This document shows, piece after piece, positions 40,602-47,979 of a DNA stretch of 48,732 nt (its first letter is position 1; the number at the start of each line of letters is the position of its first letter). The position numbers and the translations under genes were made by a program. Origin of the DNA: Spirochaetia bacterium (GTDB lineage: Bacteria; Spirochaetota; Spirochaetia; Treponematales; Breznakiellaceae). The notes beneath the pieces were generated by a model. That model ran no database searches and was not told where the DNA came from. It worked only from the letters and a program-made list of their open reading frames with translations. Location: NCBI GenBank assembly GCA_025997795.1, contig BNVB01000011.1, positions 1 through 48,732 on the forward strand, written 5' to 3'.

Positions 40602-42392
40602 TCAATGTTTCTTGGCAATTTTTGCCCAGGTGTCCCGGAGGCCCACGGTTTTATTAAACACCGGTTTGCCCTCCGGAATGTCGGGGCAGTCTTTTGCAAA
40701 ATAACCGAGCCGCTCAAACTGAAAACGCTCGCCGCTTCGGGCTGCTGCAAGGCACGGTTCACCGTAAGCGCCGGAAATTACTTCCAGCGAAGCGGGGTTA
40801 AGGTTGTCCATGAACGAACCAGGGATTCCAGCTTTAGCGGATCCCAGGGTTCCGTCGGGTTTGGCTGGAACATCCATTGGTTTTTCAACAGCAAAGAGAT
40901 AATCGTAAATCCGCACTTCCAGGGGGATTGCCTCTGCCGCGTTAAGCCAGTGAATGGTTCCCTTAACTTTGCGGTTATCCGGGGCATTGCCGCCCTTTGT
41001 TTCCGGGTCGTAGGTACAGCGCACGGCGGTAATATTTCCCGCGGCATCTTTGTCACAGCCGGTACAGGTAACAATGTACCCGTAACGGAGCCGCACGGCA
41101 TTACCCGGAAACAGGCGAAAGTACTTGGGCGGCGGGGTTTCTTCAAAATCGTCCCGTTCTATCCACAGTTCTTTTCCAAAGTGGATAACCCGTGTACCAG
41201 CGTTTTCGTCTTCGGGGTTGTTCACCGCTTCGAGGTCTTCGGTTGCCGCAGGCCAGTTTTCGACGATAAGTTTAAGGGGCCGCAAAACTGCCATTACCCG
41301 GCGGCTTGTTTTATTAAGGTCTTCCCGCAGGCAATATTCCAAAAAGGCAATGTCCACCGTACTATCGGTTTTGGCAATCCCAATCTGGGAGATAAAATTC
41401 CGCAGGGCCGCGGGAGTATAACCCCGGCGGCGCAGTCCCGCCAGGGTGGGCATGCGGGGATCGTCCCAGCCGTTCACCTGTTTTTCCTGCACCAAGCGGA
41501 GCAGGTAACGCTTACTCAGTACCGTATGGGTCAGGTTAAGCCGGGCAAACTCGATCTGCCGGGAGGGGAATACTTCCGCCTCGCGGATAAACCATTCATA
41601 GAGGGGCCGGTGGATTTCGTATTCCAGCGAACAAAGGGAATGGGTTATTCCTTCCTTTGCGTCCGACAAAGGATGTTGAAAATCGTACATGGGATAAATA
41701 CACCAGGTATTCCCCGTGCGGTAGTGGTTGTCCCGGCGTATACGGTACATCACCGGGTCCCGCATAAGCAGGTTTGGGTCGGCCATGTCAATTTTTGCCC
41801 GCAGGGTTTTTGCGCCATCGGCAAATTCTCCTGCACGCATCTTTGCAAAAAGCTCAAGGTTTTCTTCCACACTGCGATCCCGCCAGGGGCTGTTCCGTCC
41901 CGGCGGCGTTATGGTAATGTTGTTTTTGTCGGGAACCGCTGTTCCCCGGTATTCGCTGGTTTCTTCTTCGGAAAGATCATCCACATAGGCCTTGCCTTTT
42001 TTAATGATCTTTACCGCCAAATCGTAAAGGTATTCGTAGTAATCCGAGGCATAGTATTCCCGGTCTTCCCAGTCAAAACCAAGCCAAGCCACATCCCGCT
42101 TAATTGCTTCTACATAGGAGCTGTCTTCTTTTTCCGGATTGGTATCGTCAAAGCGGAGATTGCACTTGCCGCCGAATTTTTCTGCCATCATAAAGTCCAC
42201 CATGAGGGCTTTACAATGGCCAATGTGGAGCCAGCCGTTTGGTTCCGGCGGAAACCGGGTATGCACATAGCTGAACCTGCCGCCGGCCAAATCTTCTTTG
42301 ATAAATTCACTGATAAAATCGCTTCCTATGGAAGCGCCGCTTCCTATGGAAGTCCCGCTCCCCAGGGAAGCGCCGGTTTCTGTTGTGTCCAT
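40602..42392 (-). CDS. glnS: Glutaminyl-tRNA synthetase
   Basis: The protein has 596 residues. Class I motifs are present: PPEPNGWLHIGHCKAL and VLSKRYL (the KMSKS equivalent), plus the C-terminal anticodon-binding barrels ending KPVFNKTVGLRDTWAKI. It differs from E. coli GlnS in two ways. An N-terminal extension of about 27 residues contains three GxSxGS hexapeptides from an 18-bp repeat. An insertion of about 15-18 residues (GTLGSAKAGIPGSF) before DNLNPASL comes from a copy of the palindromic element. SD AGGAAA supports the ATG at 42392. It follows the hypothetical gene by 12 bp. Confidence 0.96.
   Translation of the reverse strand: MDTTETGASLGSGTSIGSGASIGSDFISEFIKEDLAGGRFSYVHTRFPPEPNGWLHIGHCKALMVDFMMAEKFGGKCNLRFDDTNPEKEDSSYVEAIKRDVAWLGFDWEDREYYASDYYEYLYDLAVKIIKKGKAYVDDLSEEETSEYRGTAVPDKNNITITPPGRNSPWRDRSVEENLELFAKMRAGEFADGAKTLRAKIDMADPNLLMRDPVMYRIRRDNHYRTGNTWCIYPMYDFQHPLSDAKEGITHSLCSLEYEIHRPLYEWFIREAEVFPSRQIEFARLNLTHTVLSKRYLLRLVQEKQVNGWDDPRMPTLAGLRRRGYTPAALRNFISQIGIAKTDSTVDIAFLEYCLREDLNKTSRRVMAVLRPLKLIVENWPAATEDLEAVNNPEDENAGTRVIHFGKELWIERDDFEETPPPKYFRLFPGNAVRLRYGYIVTCTGCDKDAAGNITAVRCTYDPETKGGNAPDNRKVKGTIHWLNAAEAIPLEVRIYDYLFAVEKPMDVPAKPDGTLGSAKAGIPGSFMDNLNPASLEVISGAYGEPCLAAARSGERFQFERLGYFAKDCPDIPEGKPVFNKTVGLRDTWAKIAKKH
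40824..40853. repeat. 30-bp palindromic element inside glnS
   Basis: GATTCCAGCTTTAGCGG followed by ATCCCAGGGTTCC. The minus-strand frame reads GTLGSAKAGI, the same frame as in the gene at 19031, again with AAA in frame. Confidence 0.8.
42321..42374 (-). repeat. Three 18-bp tandem repeats in the 5' end of glnS
   Basis: Units such as GCTTCCTATGGAAGCGCC repeat three times. Each contains a mini-palindrome CTTCC-TAT-GGAAG (one copy is diverged). They encode the hexapeptides GASLGS, GTSIGS and GASIGS. The units keep the frame. Confidence 0.9.
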
Positions 42393-42404
42393 ACCTATTT
42401 CCTG

Positions 42405-43001
42405 TTAAAAGTCCGTTAAATAGCAGAGACCCAGGAGCAGCACAGCTTTGAGGATTTCGCCGTCCTTTCTGCCCGAAGTTAGAAAACGCTCCAACTGTCC
42501 GCCGTACCACCAGAAAAGTCCCAACTGGTGATCAATGCGGAAAGCATATTCAAAAAAGTCTTCCTTGCGGCTTTGTGAACCAAAAAGGAGCCAAGCCAAT
42601 TCTTCCAGAATAAGGCCAAATTCCCCCAGGGCCTGTCCGTAATCTTCGTTTTTGATAAGGGTAATAAAACCGGGTACCCGATCCAGAAGTTTTTCTTTGC
42701 GATCTTCATCGCCCTTTTCTACCCAGGTTTTTTGAATAAGGAGTTCCAGATTGTTCCGGAAGGAATGGAGAAATTGTTCCAGTTCACCGAATCTGGCATC
42801 AAGTTTGCGGTAATCTTCTCCTACGCCCAGGCTGTCGGCAAAGGTCAAAACTGCCGTTTCTGCCTGCAGCGAAGATTTTCCATTAAGTCCGCCAGATGAC
42901 GGTTCCCCGCTCTTTCCATAGGAGTCCGCCTGAAAAAGCGCCTCTGCGGCTTTCCGGTATTCCCTGGGAAGTTTGCCGGTACAGGTTGAACAACTAAGCA
43001 T
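42405..43001 (-). CDS. Hypothetical helical protein upstream of glnS
   Basis: The protein has 198 residues with no signal peptide. It begins LSCSTCTGKLPREYRKAAEA, with a CxxC near the start, then a Ser/Gly-rich stretch (GKSGEPSSGGLNGKSS), then mostly amphipathic helices (FGELEQFLHSFRNNLELLIQ; LILEELAWLLFGSQSRKEDF) and a hydrophobic tail. I do not recognise the family. It is co-directional with glnS (12-bp gap). TTGACA (43036-43031) with a poor CATGGT -10 lies five bases above the ATG, and no SD is visible. Confidence 0.7.
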   Translation of the reverse strand: MLSCSTCTGKLPREYRKAAEALFQADSYGKSGEPSSGGLNGKSSLQAETAVLTFADSLGVGEDYRKLDARFGELEQFLHSFRNNLELLIQKTWVEKGDEDRKEKLLDRVPGFITLIKNEDYGQALGEFGLILEELAWLLFGSQSRKEDFFEYAFRIDHQLGLFWWYGGQLERFLTSGRKDGEILKAVLLLGLCYLTDF

Positions 43002-43032
43002 AGTTAACCATGCGCAAAAAGCCGGGTGTGTG

Positions 43033-43557
43033 TCAAGAAGTCCAGGCGGGCATTTCCAGATAGACCTTTATGGCCTTTCTAACCGATTCAAAGGCAAGTT
43101 CTTCCATGTCCACATTTTCCGGCTGGACAAAACGTACAGCGCTAACCTCCGCCGCCTGGAGTTTTAAATCTGCCAGGGTAAGTTCCGGCATTTCCAGGCA
43201 GAAAAACAAATCGCAGGTGTTGTAAGAAATGTTTTTGTACGGATACTTGTTGGGAAAAGACGCAAAAAGCCTCAATTGTCCTGCGGGATCAAAACCAAGT
43301 TCTTCAACCAGTTCCCGGCGGAGTCCGTCAAAAACCCCTTCGCCGGGATCCACAAAACCGCCGGGTAAATCAAGTTTTCCTTTGCCCGGTTCCTTGTTCC
43401 GGACCTGAAACAAAATTCCCTGTCCTGTCCGGATAAGACAGGCGGTGGCAGCGGCGGTATTATGGTAGTAGGTAAAACCGCAGTCGGGACAGCGAAAGAC
43501 CTTGTTCTGCTCAAAGCGGATTTTCTGTGAAGCGCAGGCGGGGCAATAACGGAACAT
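43033..43557 (-). CDS. Nudix hydrolase with N-terminal zinc ribbon
   Basis: The protein has 174 residues. A zinc ribbon (YCPACASQK then FRCPDCGF) precedes a Nudix domain with a full box GGFVDPGEGVFDGLRRELVE then ELG. Such fused proteins resemble NudC-like or YjhB-like enzymes acting on nucleoside diphosphate derivatives; the substrate is unknown. The ATG has no SD at usable distance, but a TTCACT-17-TACAAT promoter ends six bases above it. It diverges from the thioesterase gene. Confidence 0.9.
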   Translation of the reverse strand: MFRYCPACASQKIRFEQNKVFRCPDCGFTYYHNTAAATACLIRTGQGILFQVRNKEPGKGKLDLPGGFVDPGEGVFDGLRRELVEELGFDPAGQLRLFASFPNKYPYKNISYNTCDLFFCLEMPELTLADLKLQAAEVSAVRFVQPENVDMEELAFESVRKAIKVYLEMPAWTS

Positions 43558-43560
43558 ACC

Positions 43561-43592
43561 TTGATTGTAGCGGAAAAAATAAGTATAGTGAA
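43561..43592. promoter_or_regulatory. Overlapping divergent promoters, both predicted leaderless
   Basis: Plus strand: TTGATT (43561-43566), 17 bp, TATAGT (43584-43589), then seven bases to the thioesterase ATG. Minus strand: TTCACT (43592-43587), 17 bp, TACAAT (43569-43564), then six bases to the Nudix ATG. The whole intergenic region is only 39 bp, so the two promoters interlock and cannot easily be occupied at once. Confidence 0.6.
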
Positions 43593-43596
43593 GTTA

Positions 43597-43989
43597 ATGA
43601 TTACTGAATGTACACTGACGGTTCGTACCTATGAATGTGACAGTTACGGCCATGTAAACAATGCTAACTATCTTAACTACCTGGAATATGCCCGTTACGA
43701 TTTTTTGAAAACCGTTGGTTTTGACTACCCCGCGGCAATCAAGGCGGGTTACGGGGTTTATGTTGCCCGGGTAGAGATTGATTACAAAAAACCCGCCTTA
43801 ACAGATGAAGTATTAACCATACGATCCTGGCCCGTAAAAAAAGGCGCGGTAAGCGGCATTATTGCCCAGGAAATAAAACGGGGTGGTGATCTTATTGCCC
43901 AGGCAAAAGTTACCTGGGCTTTTGTGGACAGCAAGGGCCAGCCGGCAAAAATTCCGCCGGAGTGGGATCTGCCCGGATTGAAGCCCTGA
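43597..43989 (+). CDS. Hot-dog fold acyl-CoA thioesterase (YbgC/FadM-like)
   Basis: The protein has 130 residues from the ATG at 43597. A longer frame begins with TTG at 43561, but that TTG is the -35 box, so it is rejected. The motif YECDSYGHVNNANYLNYLEY holds the catalytic Asp of 4-hydroxybenzoyl-CoA thioesterase-like enzymes, and RVEIDYKKPALTDEVLTIRS is the central strand. It would hydrolyse acyl-CoA or acyl-ACP thioesters in the cytoplasm. Confidence 0.87.
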   Translation: MITECTLTVRTYECDSYGHVNNANYLNYLEYARYDFLKTVGFDYPAAIKAGYGVYVARVEIDYKKPALTDEVLTIRSWPVKKGAVSGIIAQEIKRGGDLIAQAKVTWAFVDSKGQPAKIPPEWDLPGLKP

Positions 43990-44022
43990 CCTTACAGAGT
44001 ATACGCAGCTGAATGGCCGGGT

Positions 44023-45198
44023 TTACGGCGTAAACCGCAGATCCAATACCGCTATTTCCGAATGGGTACCAATCCGGACCGGCGGTCCCCAGACCCCGGC
44101 GCCGGAAGTAACCACTGCCTGGGCAGCGTCTTTTTGCCAATACCCATAGTGGGTACCGCCGCTCTTTTGAAAGATCCAGCGGGTGATTATATTGCCGGGG
44201 AAAAATTGCCCCCGGTGGGTATGTCCGCAAAGGACCAGATCAAAACCCGCCGCCGCAGTCTGGGGCAGTTCCACCGGCTGGTGATCCAGAAGAATTACCG
44301 CCGCTTTACGGGCAGGTGCAGGCAAATTTGAAAGTTCCTCTTTAGAGGAACTTTCAAACCCGGAAAAAGAAGCGGCCAGTTCGGGAAGGGTAAGCCTGCT
44401 GCTCCGCACCCCAATGGGTCTGGCATCCTTGCGGCCCGCTACATAAAGACCCGCCGCCGCCTCATAAATTTCATCCTGCAATACAATCATCCCTGTATCT
44501 TTAAGGAAGGCCGCGATACGGTCTGTTGAACGGGAACTCCGGTCCGTATCGTGGTTCCCCAGACAGCCGTAAACACCCAGGGGAGCAGAGATACGCCGGA
44601 GTTCCGCGGCGATGCCGGCCTGGTCTGCCACCGTTTCAAGGCCGCTGTCAAAAATATCACCGGCTATACAAACCATGTCGGGGGAAGCTTCGTTAATCCG
44701 GTCTACGATTTTGGCGGTCCAGGCCCTGTCTACTGTGGGGCTGATGTGCAGATCCGACACCAGCACCAGCCGGAAACTTTCCATCCCCGGATTCCGGGGG
44801 ATGGAAAGCTCATAGTAGGTGGTACGGATATTCCGCGCATGAAGCGATCCATATACAAGGAGAACCAGGGTAAGGCAAAACGCCGCACCAGCGCCGGCGG
44901 GCATAAGGCGAAACTGCTTAAAGCCCAATCCTGCCAGATCAAAAACCAGAAGAAAAAGAAACAGATACACAAATGCTGCGGGCCAGTACATTCCCAGGAT
45001 ACGGAGCGGCCCAATCCAGTCCAGCCGGAAAAGGGCAATAAAGATAAAACCGCTGGCAAGAAGGACATAACAGGGCCAAAAAATCAAGCCTTTTAACGAC
45101 GGCAATAACAGGCGGCCAAAGGCAAAAAACCTTAAACCAATGTAGAGGTTTAAGGTTAGGTAGAGAAGCAGCATAAACACCGAACGGAAAACCCACAT
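44023..45198 (-). CDS. Membrane-anchored metallophosphoesterase (YkuE/YaeI-like)
   Basis: The protein has 391 residues. Four N-terminal membrane helices (residues about 5-130) precede a calcineurin-like domain with LVLVSDLHISPTVD, CIAGDIFDSG, GCLGNHDTD, LLDHQPVEL and LCGHTHRGQFFPG, giving the full metal set. The family includes UDP-diacylglucosamine or phospholipid-type hydrolases. An extra stretch GFESSSKEELSN (about residues 274-285) is encoded by a 32-bp perfect palindrome. It follows the GH3 gene by 1 bp, in the operon with the ABC-F gene. Confidence 0.9.
   Translation of the reverse strand: MWVFRSVFMLLLYLTLNLYIGLRFFAFGRLLLPSLKGLIFWPCYVLLASGFIFIALFRLDWIGPLRILGMYWPAAFVYLFLFLLVFDLAGLGFKQFRLMPAGAGAAFCLTLVLLVYGSLHARNIRTTYYELSIPRNPGMESFRLVLVSDLHISPTVDRAWTAKIVDRINEASPDMVCIAGDIFDSGLETVADQAGIAAELRRISAPLGVYGCLGNHDTDRSSRSTDRIAAFLKDTGMIVLQDEIYEAAAGLYVAGRKDARPIGVRSSRLTLPELAASFSGFESSSKEELSNLPAPARKAAVILLDHQPVELPQTAAAGFDLVLCGHTHRGQFFPGNIITRWIFQKSGGTHYGYWQKDAAQAVVTSGAGVWGPPVRIGTHSEIAVLDLRFTP
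44327..44358. repeat. 32-bp perfect palindrome inside the metallophosphoesterase gene
   Basis: TTTGAAAGTTCCTCT and AGAGGAACTTTCAAA flank a central TT. The inner GTTCCTCTTTAGAGGAAC is the same core as in comM. The minus-strand frame reads TCC-TCT-AAA-GAG-GAA (SSKEE), as in comM. Confidence 0.8.
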
Positions 45199-45199
45199 A

Positions 45200-46339
45200 T
45201 CACATCCTCTTTTTTACTGCCATGATCCGGTTCCAGCTTTCTTCAATCCGTTCCGGTTTAATCCGCCCTTTCTGGACCATGTCATAAAGGGCATCCGCCG
45301 CCTTTTGGGCCAGCGCCGGATCGTACAGACCGCCATTGTTGGAAAGGCACAGCAAATCTACCCCGGCGTTAACAGCCTTTTCCAGGGCTTCGTCAAAAGC
45401 ATAGTTTGCTTTTATCGCCGCCATATCCATATCATCGGAAACAATGATCCCCCGGTAACCAAGTTTATTCCGGAGCAGTCCCGAAAGGATTGGCGCGGAA
45501 AGGGTTGCAGGGTTCTCTCTATCAAGGTTTGCGTTAAACACATGGCTTGTCATTACCATAAGCGATTTTTCCATGGAACGGGAACTGATAAGTTTTTGGT
45601 AGGGAATAAGTTCCGCCTCCTGCCAAAGTCCGGTAATGTCTACCTGGCCCCGGTGGGTGTCTCCGGTGGAACTGCCGTGACCGGGAAAGTGTTTGATGCA
45701 GGAAATAATTCCCCGGCGGCGGTGGGCTTCTATCCAGATAGACGCATGTTTTATTACCGTTTTGGGATCGGCGGAAAAACTGCGGCCATAGGCGCCGATA
45801 ATGGGATTGGCCGGATTAAGGTCCAGATCTACGCAGGGTGCAAAGTTAAGGTTGATCCCCATTTCTGCCAAAAGCGCGGCAGTTTCTTCCGCCTGGGCTT
45901 TGGTTAAAGCCCCCCGTGGATCGGCTGCCATGTCCTTGGCGCGGATATTTGGCGGAAAGCCGTATTCAGAGCGGAGCCGGTTAACCCGGCCCCCTTCCTG
46001 ATCAATGGCAATAAAGAGTTTTACCGGAGCAATGCTTTGCATATCCGCCGTAAGTTTGGCAAGCTGCTCTTTTGACAGAATATTCCGGGGCCGGCTGCGG
46101 GAAGGCATGTCGTAATCGAAGATCAGCACACCGCCAATGCCCAGTTCCGATATGTCCCGGTAAATGTGATTGTCTTTGGTAAGTTCCGTACCCCGGAAAC
46201 CTACCATCAACATCTGGGCGATTTTCTGTTTTAGTGTTGGCGTAACAGGAGCCGGGGCGGAACCGGCGGAAAGGAACAGTACACAACCAAGGCACAGCGC
46301 TCTAAAAAATGCGGGCAGTGCGGTTACGTTACGGACCAT
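45200..46339 (-). CDS. Second GH3 beta-N-acetylhexosaminidase (NagZ-like)
   Basis: The protein has 379 residues, close to single-domain NagZ size. A hydrophobic N-terminus (FRALCLGCVLFLSAGSAPAP) suggests export. Catalytic motifs are AIDQEGGRVNRLR, KHFPGHGSSTGDTH (dyad) and GIIVSDDMDMAAI (nucleophile Asp). It probably cleaves GlcNAc from muropeptides. It is distinct from the GH3 gene at 13445, which has an extra C-terminal domain. Its ATG overlaps the stop of the ABC-F gene by one base. Confidence 0.88.
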   Translation of the reverse strand: MVRNVTALPAFFRALCLGCVLFLSAGSAPAPVTPTLKQKIAQMLMVGFRGTELTKDNHIYRDISELGIGGVLIFDYDMPSRSRPRNILSKEQLAKLTADMQSIAPVKLFIAIDQEGGRVNRLRSEYGFPPNIRAKDMAADPRGALTKAQAEETAALLAEMGINLNFAPCVDLDLNPANPIIGAYGRSFSADPKTVIKHASIWIEAHRRRGIISCIKHFPGHGSSTGDTHRGQVDITGLWQEAELIPYQKLISSRSMEKSLMVMTSHVFNANLDRENPATLSAPILSGLLRNKLGYRGIIVSDDMDMAAIKANYAFDEALEKAVNAGVDLLCLSNNGGLYDPALAQKAADALYDMVQKGRIKPERIEESWNRIMAVKKRM

Positions 46340-47979
46340 TATATCCTCAGACGCTCCGCATGGTGGTAGGCTTCTGCCCGCAGGGCCTTAACTTGATCAT
46401 CCGCCAGGTATTCGTCAAAGGGCATCATACGGTCGATACAGGTGGAGGCCGCACCGGGGCCCGCCGCAGGCAGGATCTCCACAATGCGGTTGGCAATGGA
46501 GGTTATAAATTCATGGTCGTGTGAATTAAAAAGAATTACTCCGGGAAAGGCAATAAGGCCGTCGTTAAGGGCGGTTATCGCTTCCAGGTCCAGGTGGTTG
46601 GTGGGTTCGTCAAGGATCATCACATTGGCGCCGGAAAGCATCATTTTTGCCAAAAGACACCGTACCCGCTCGCCGCCGGAAAGAACATTTACCGACTTAA
46701 GGGCTTCGTCGCCGGAAAAAAGCATACGCCCCAGAAAACCCCGGACATAACTTTCGTCCTGGTCCGGGGAATACTGGCGGAGCCAGTCGACAATGGAAAG
46801 CTGGGAACTAAAATAGACCGTGTTTTCTTTGGGAAAATACGAAAGGCTTACCGTCTGGCCCCAGTATACGCCGGGGGCATTTTCTTTGGCGGCGGCCATT
46901 TCAAAGAGGGCTGTTTTGGCCTGGTGTTCGGTTCCCACAAAGGCGATTTTTTCGCCCTTGTTTACCGTTAGCGAAAAATCGAAAAGACCCGAAACGGCAT
47001 CGGCGGTTTTTTCAAAGCGCAGTACATTGTTGCCAATTTCCCGGTTGGGCTTGAAACCCACAAAAGGAAATTTGCGGCTGGTAATGGTAATATTATCCAG
47101 GTCGAGTTTTTCCAGCACCTTCTTGCGGCTGGTAGCCTGCCGGCTTTTGGCAACATTACTGGCAAAACGCTGGATAAATTCGCGGAGTTCTTTGGCTTTT
47201 TCTTCGTTCCGCTTTTGCTGATCCTTGGCCTGTTTTTGCAGCATCTGGCTCATCTGATACCAGAAATCGTAGTTCCCCGAATATTGGGAAATTTTGCCAA
47301 AATCAATATCACAGATGTGGGTACACACGGCGTTAAGAAAGTGCCGGTCGTGAGACACGACGATCACCGTGTTGGGAAAGTCAATAAGAAAATCCTCAAG
47401 CCAGGCGATTGATTCCAGATCCAGGCCGTTGGTTGGTTCATCCAAAAGCAGGATGTCGGGGCTGCCAAAAATAGCCTGGGCCAAAAGAACCCGGACCTTT
47501 TTTGATTCATCCAGGCCTGACATAAGCTTGCCGTGATCTTCCTCGTCCAGGCCCAGACCGGAAAGCAGCTGCCCCGCCTGGGCTTCCGCTTCCCAGCCCC
47601 CCAGGTCGGCAAAATCCGCTTCCAGTTCGCTGGCACGCATTCCGTCTGCTTCGCTAAAATCTTCTTTGGCGTAAATCGCTTCCCGCTCTTTTTGGATTTG
47701 ATACAACCTGGGGTAACCCATGATTACCGTTTCCATGGCGGGATATTCGTCAAAGGCAAAGTGATCCTGCTTAAGAACCGCCATACGTTCCCCTTTGGAA
47801 ACGATAATTTCCCCTTTGTCGTGTTCAGTCTCGCCGGAAAGTATCTTAAGAAAAGTTGACTTTCCCGCGCCGTTGGCGCCGATAATTCCATAACAGTTGC
47901 CGGGGGTAAATTTGAGGTTAACGTCTTTAAAAAGGATCCGCTCCCCATAGGAGAGACTTACATCGGTAACAGTTATCAT
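46339..47979 (-). CDS. ABC-F ATPase, YbiT-like, with degraded second nucleotide site
   Basis: The protein has 546 residues. Two ABC domains are joined by the linker with the RFASNVAKSRQATSRKK motif. The first Walker A is canonical (GANGAGKST), while the first signature is degenerate (LMSGLDESKKVRV), as I recall in YbiT. In the second domain the Walker A is lost (GTEHQAKTAL), while its signature LSGGERVRCLL and Walker B MILDEPTNHLD are intact. So only one composite ATP site should work. ABC-F proteins act on the ribosome. It is coupled by 4 bp to the helicase gene and by 1 bp to the GH3 gene. Confidence 0.9.
   Translation of the reverse strand: MITVTDVSLSYGERILFKDVNLKFTPGNCYGIIGANGAGKSTFLKILSGETEHDKGEIIVSKGERMAVLKQDHFAFDEYPAMETVIMGYPRLYQIQKEREAIYAKEDFSEADGMRASELEADFADLGGWEAEAQAGQLLSGLGLDEEDHGKLMSGLDESKKVRVLLAQAIFGSPDILLLDEPTNGLDLESIAWLEDFLIDFPNTVIVVSHDRHFLNAVCTHICDIDFGKISQYSGNYDFWYQMSQMLQKQAKDQQKRNEEKAKELREFIQRFASNVAKSRQATSRKKVLEKLDLDNITITSRKFPFVGFKPNREIGNNVLRFEKTADAVSGLFDFSLTVNKGEKIAFVGTEHQAKTALFEMAAAKENAPGVYWGQTVSLSYFPKENTVYFSSQLSIVDWLRQYSPDQDESYVRGFLGRMLFSGDEALKSVNVLSGGERVRCLLAKMMLSGANVMILDEPTNHLDLEAITALNDGLIAFPGVILFNSHDHEFITSIANRIVEILPAAGPGAASTCIDRMMPFDEYLADDQVKALRAEAYHHAERLRI

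Noticed and set aside
40605..42419. A 604-codon open frame on the plus strand opposite glnS
   Set aside because: It mirrors glnS on the opposite strand, has no SD or recognisable motif, and encodes low-information His/Phe/Gly-rich sequence. Codon bias in glnS explains the missing stops.
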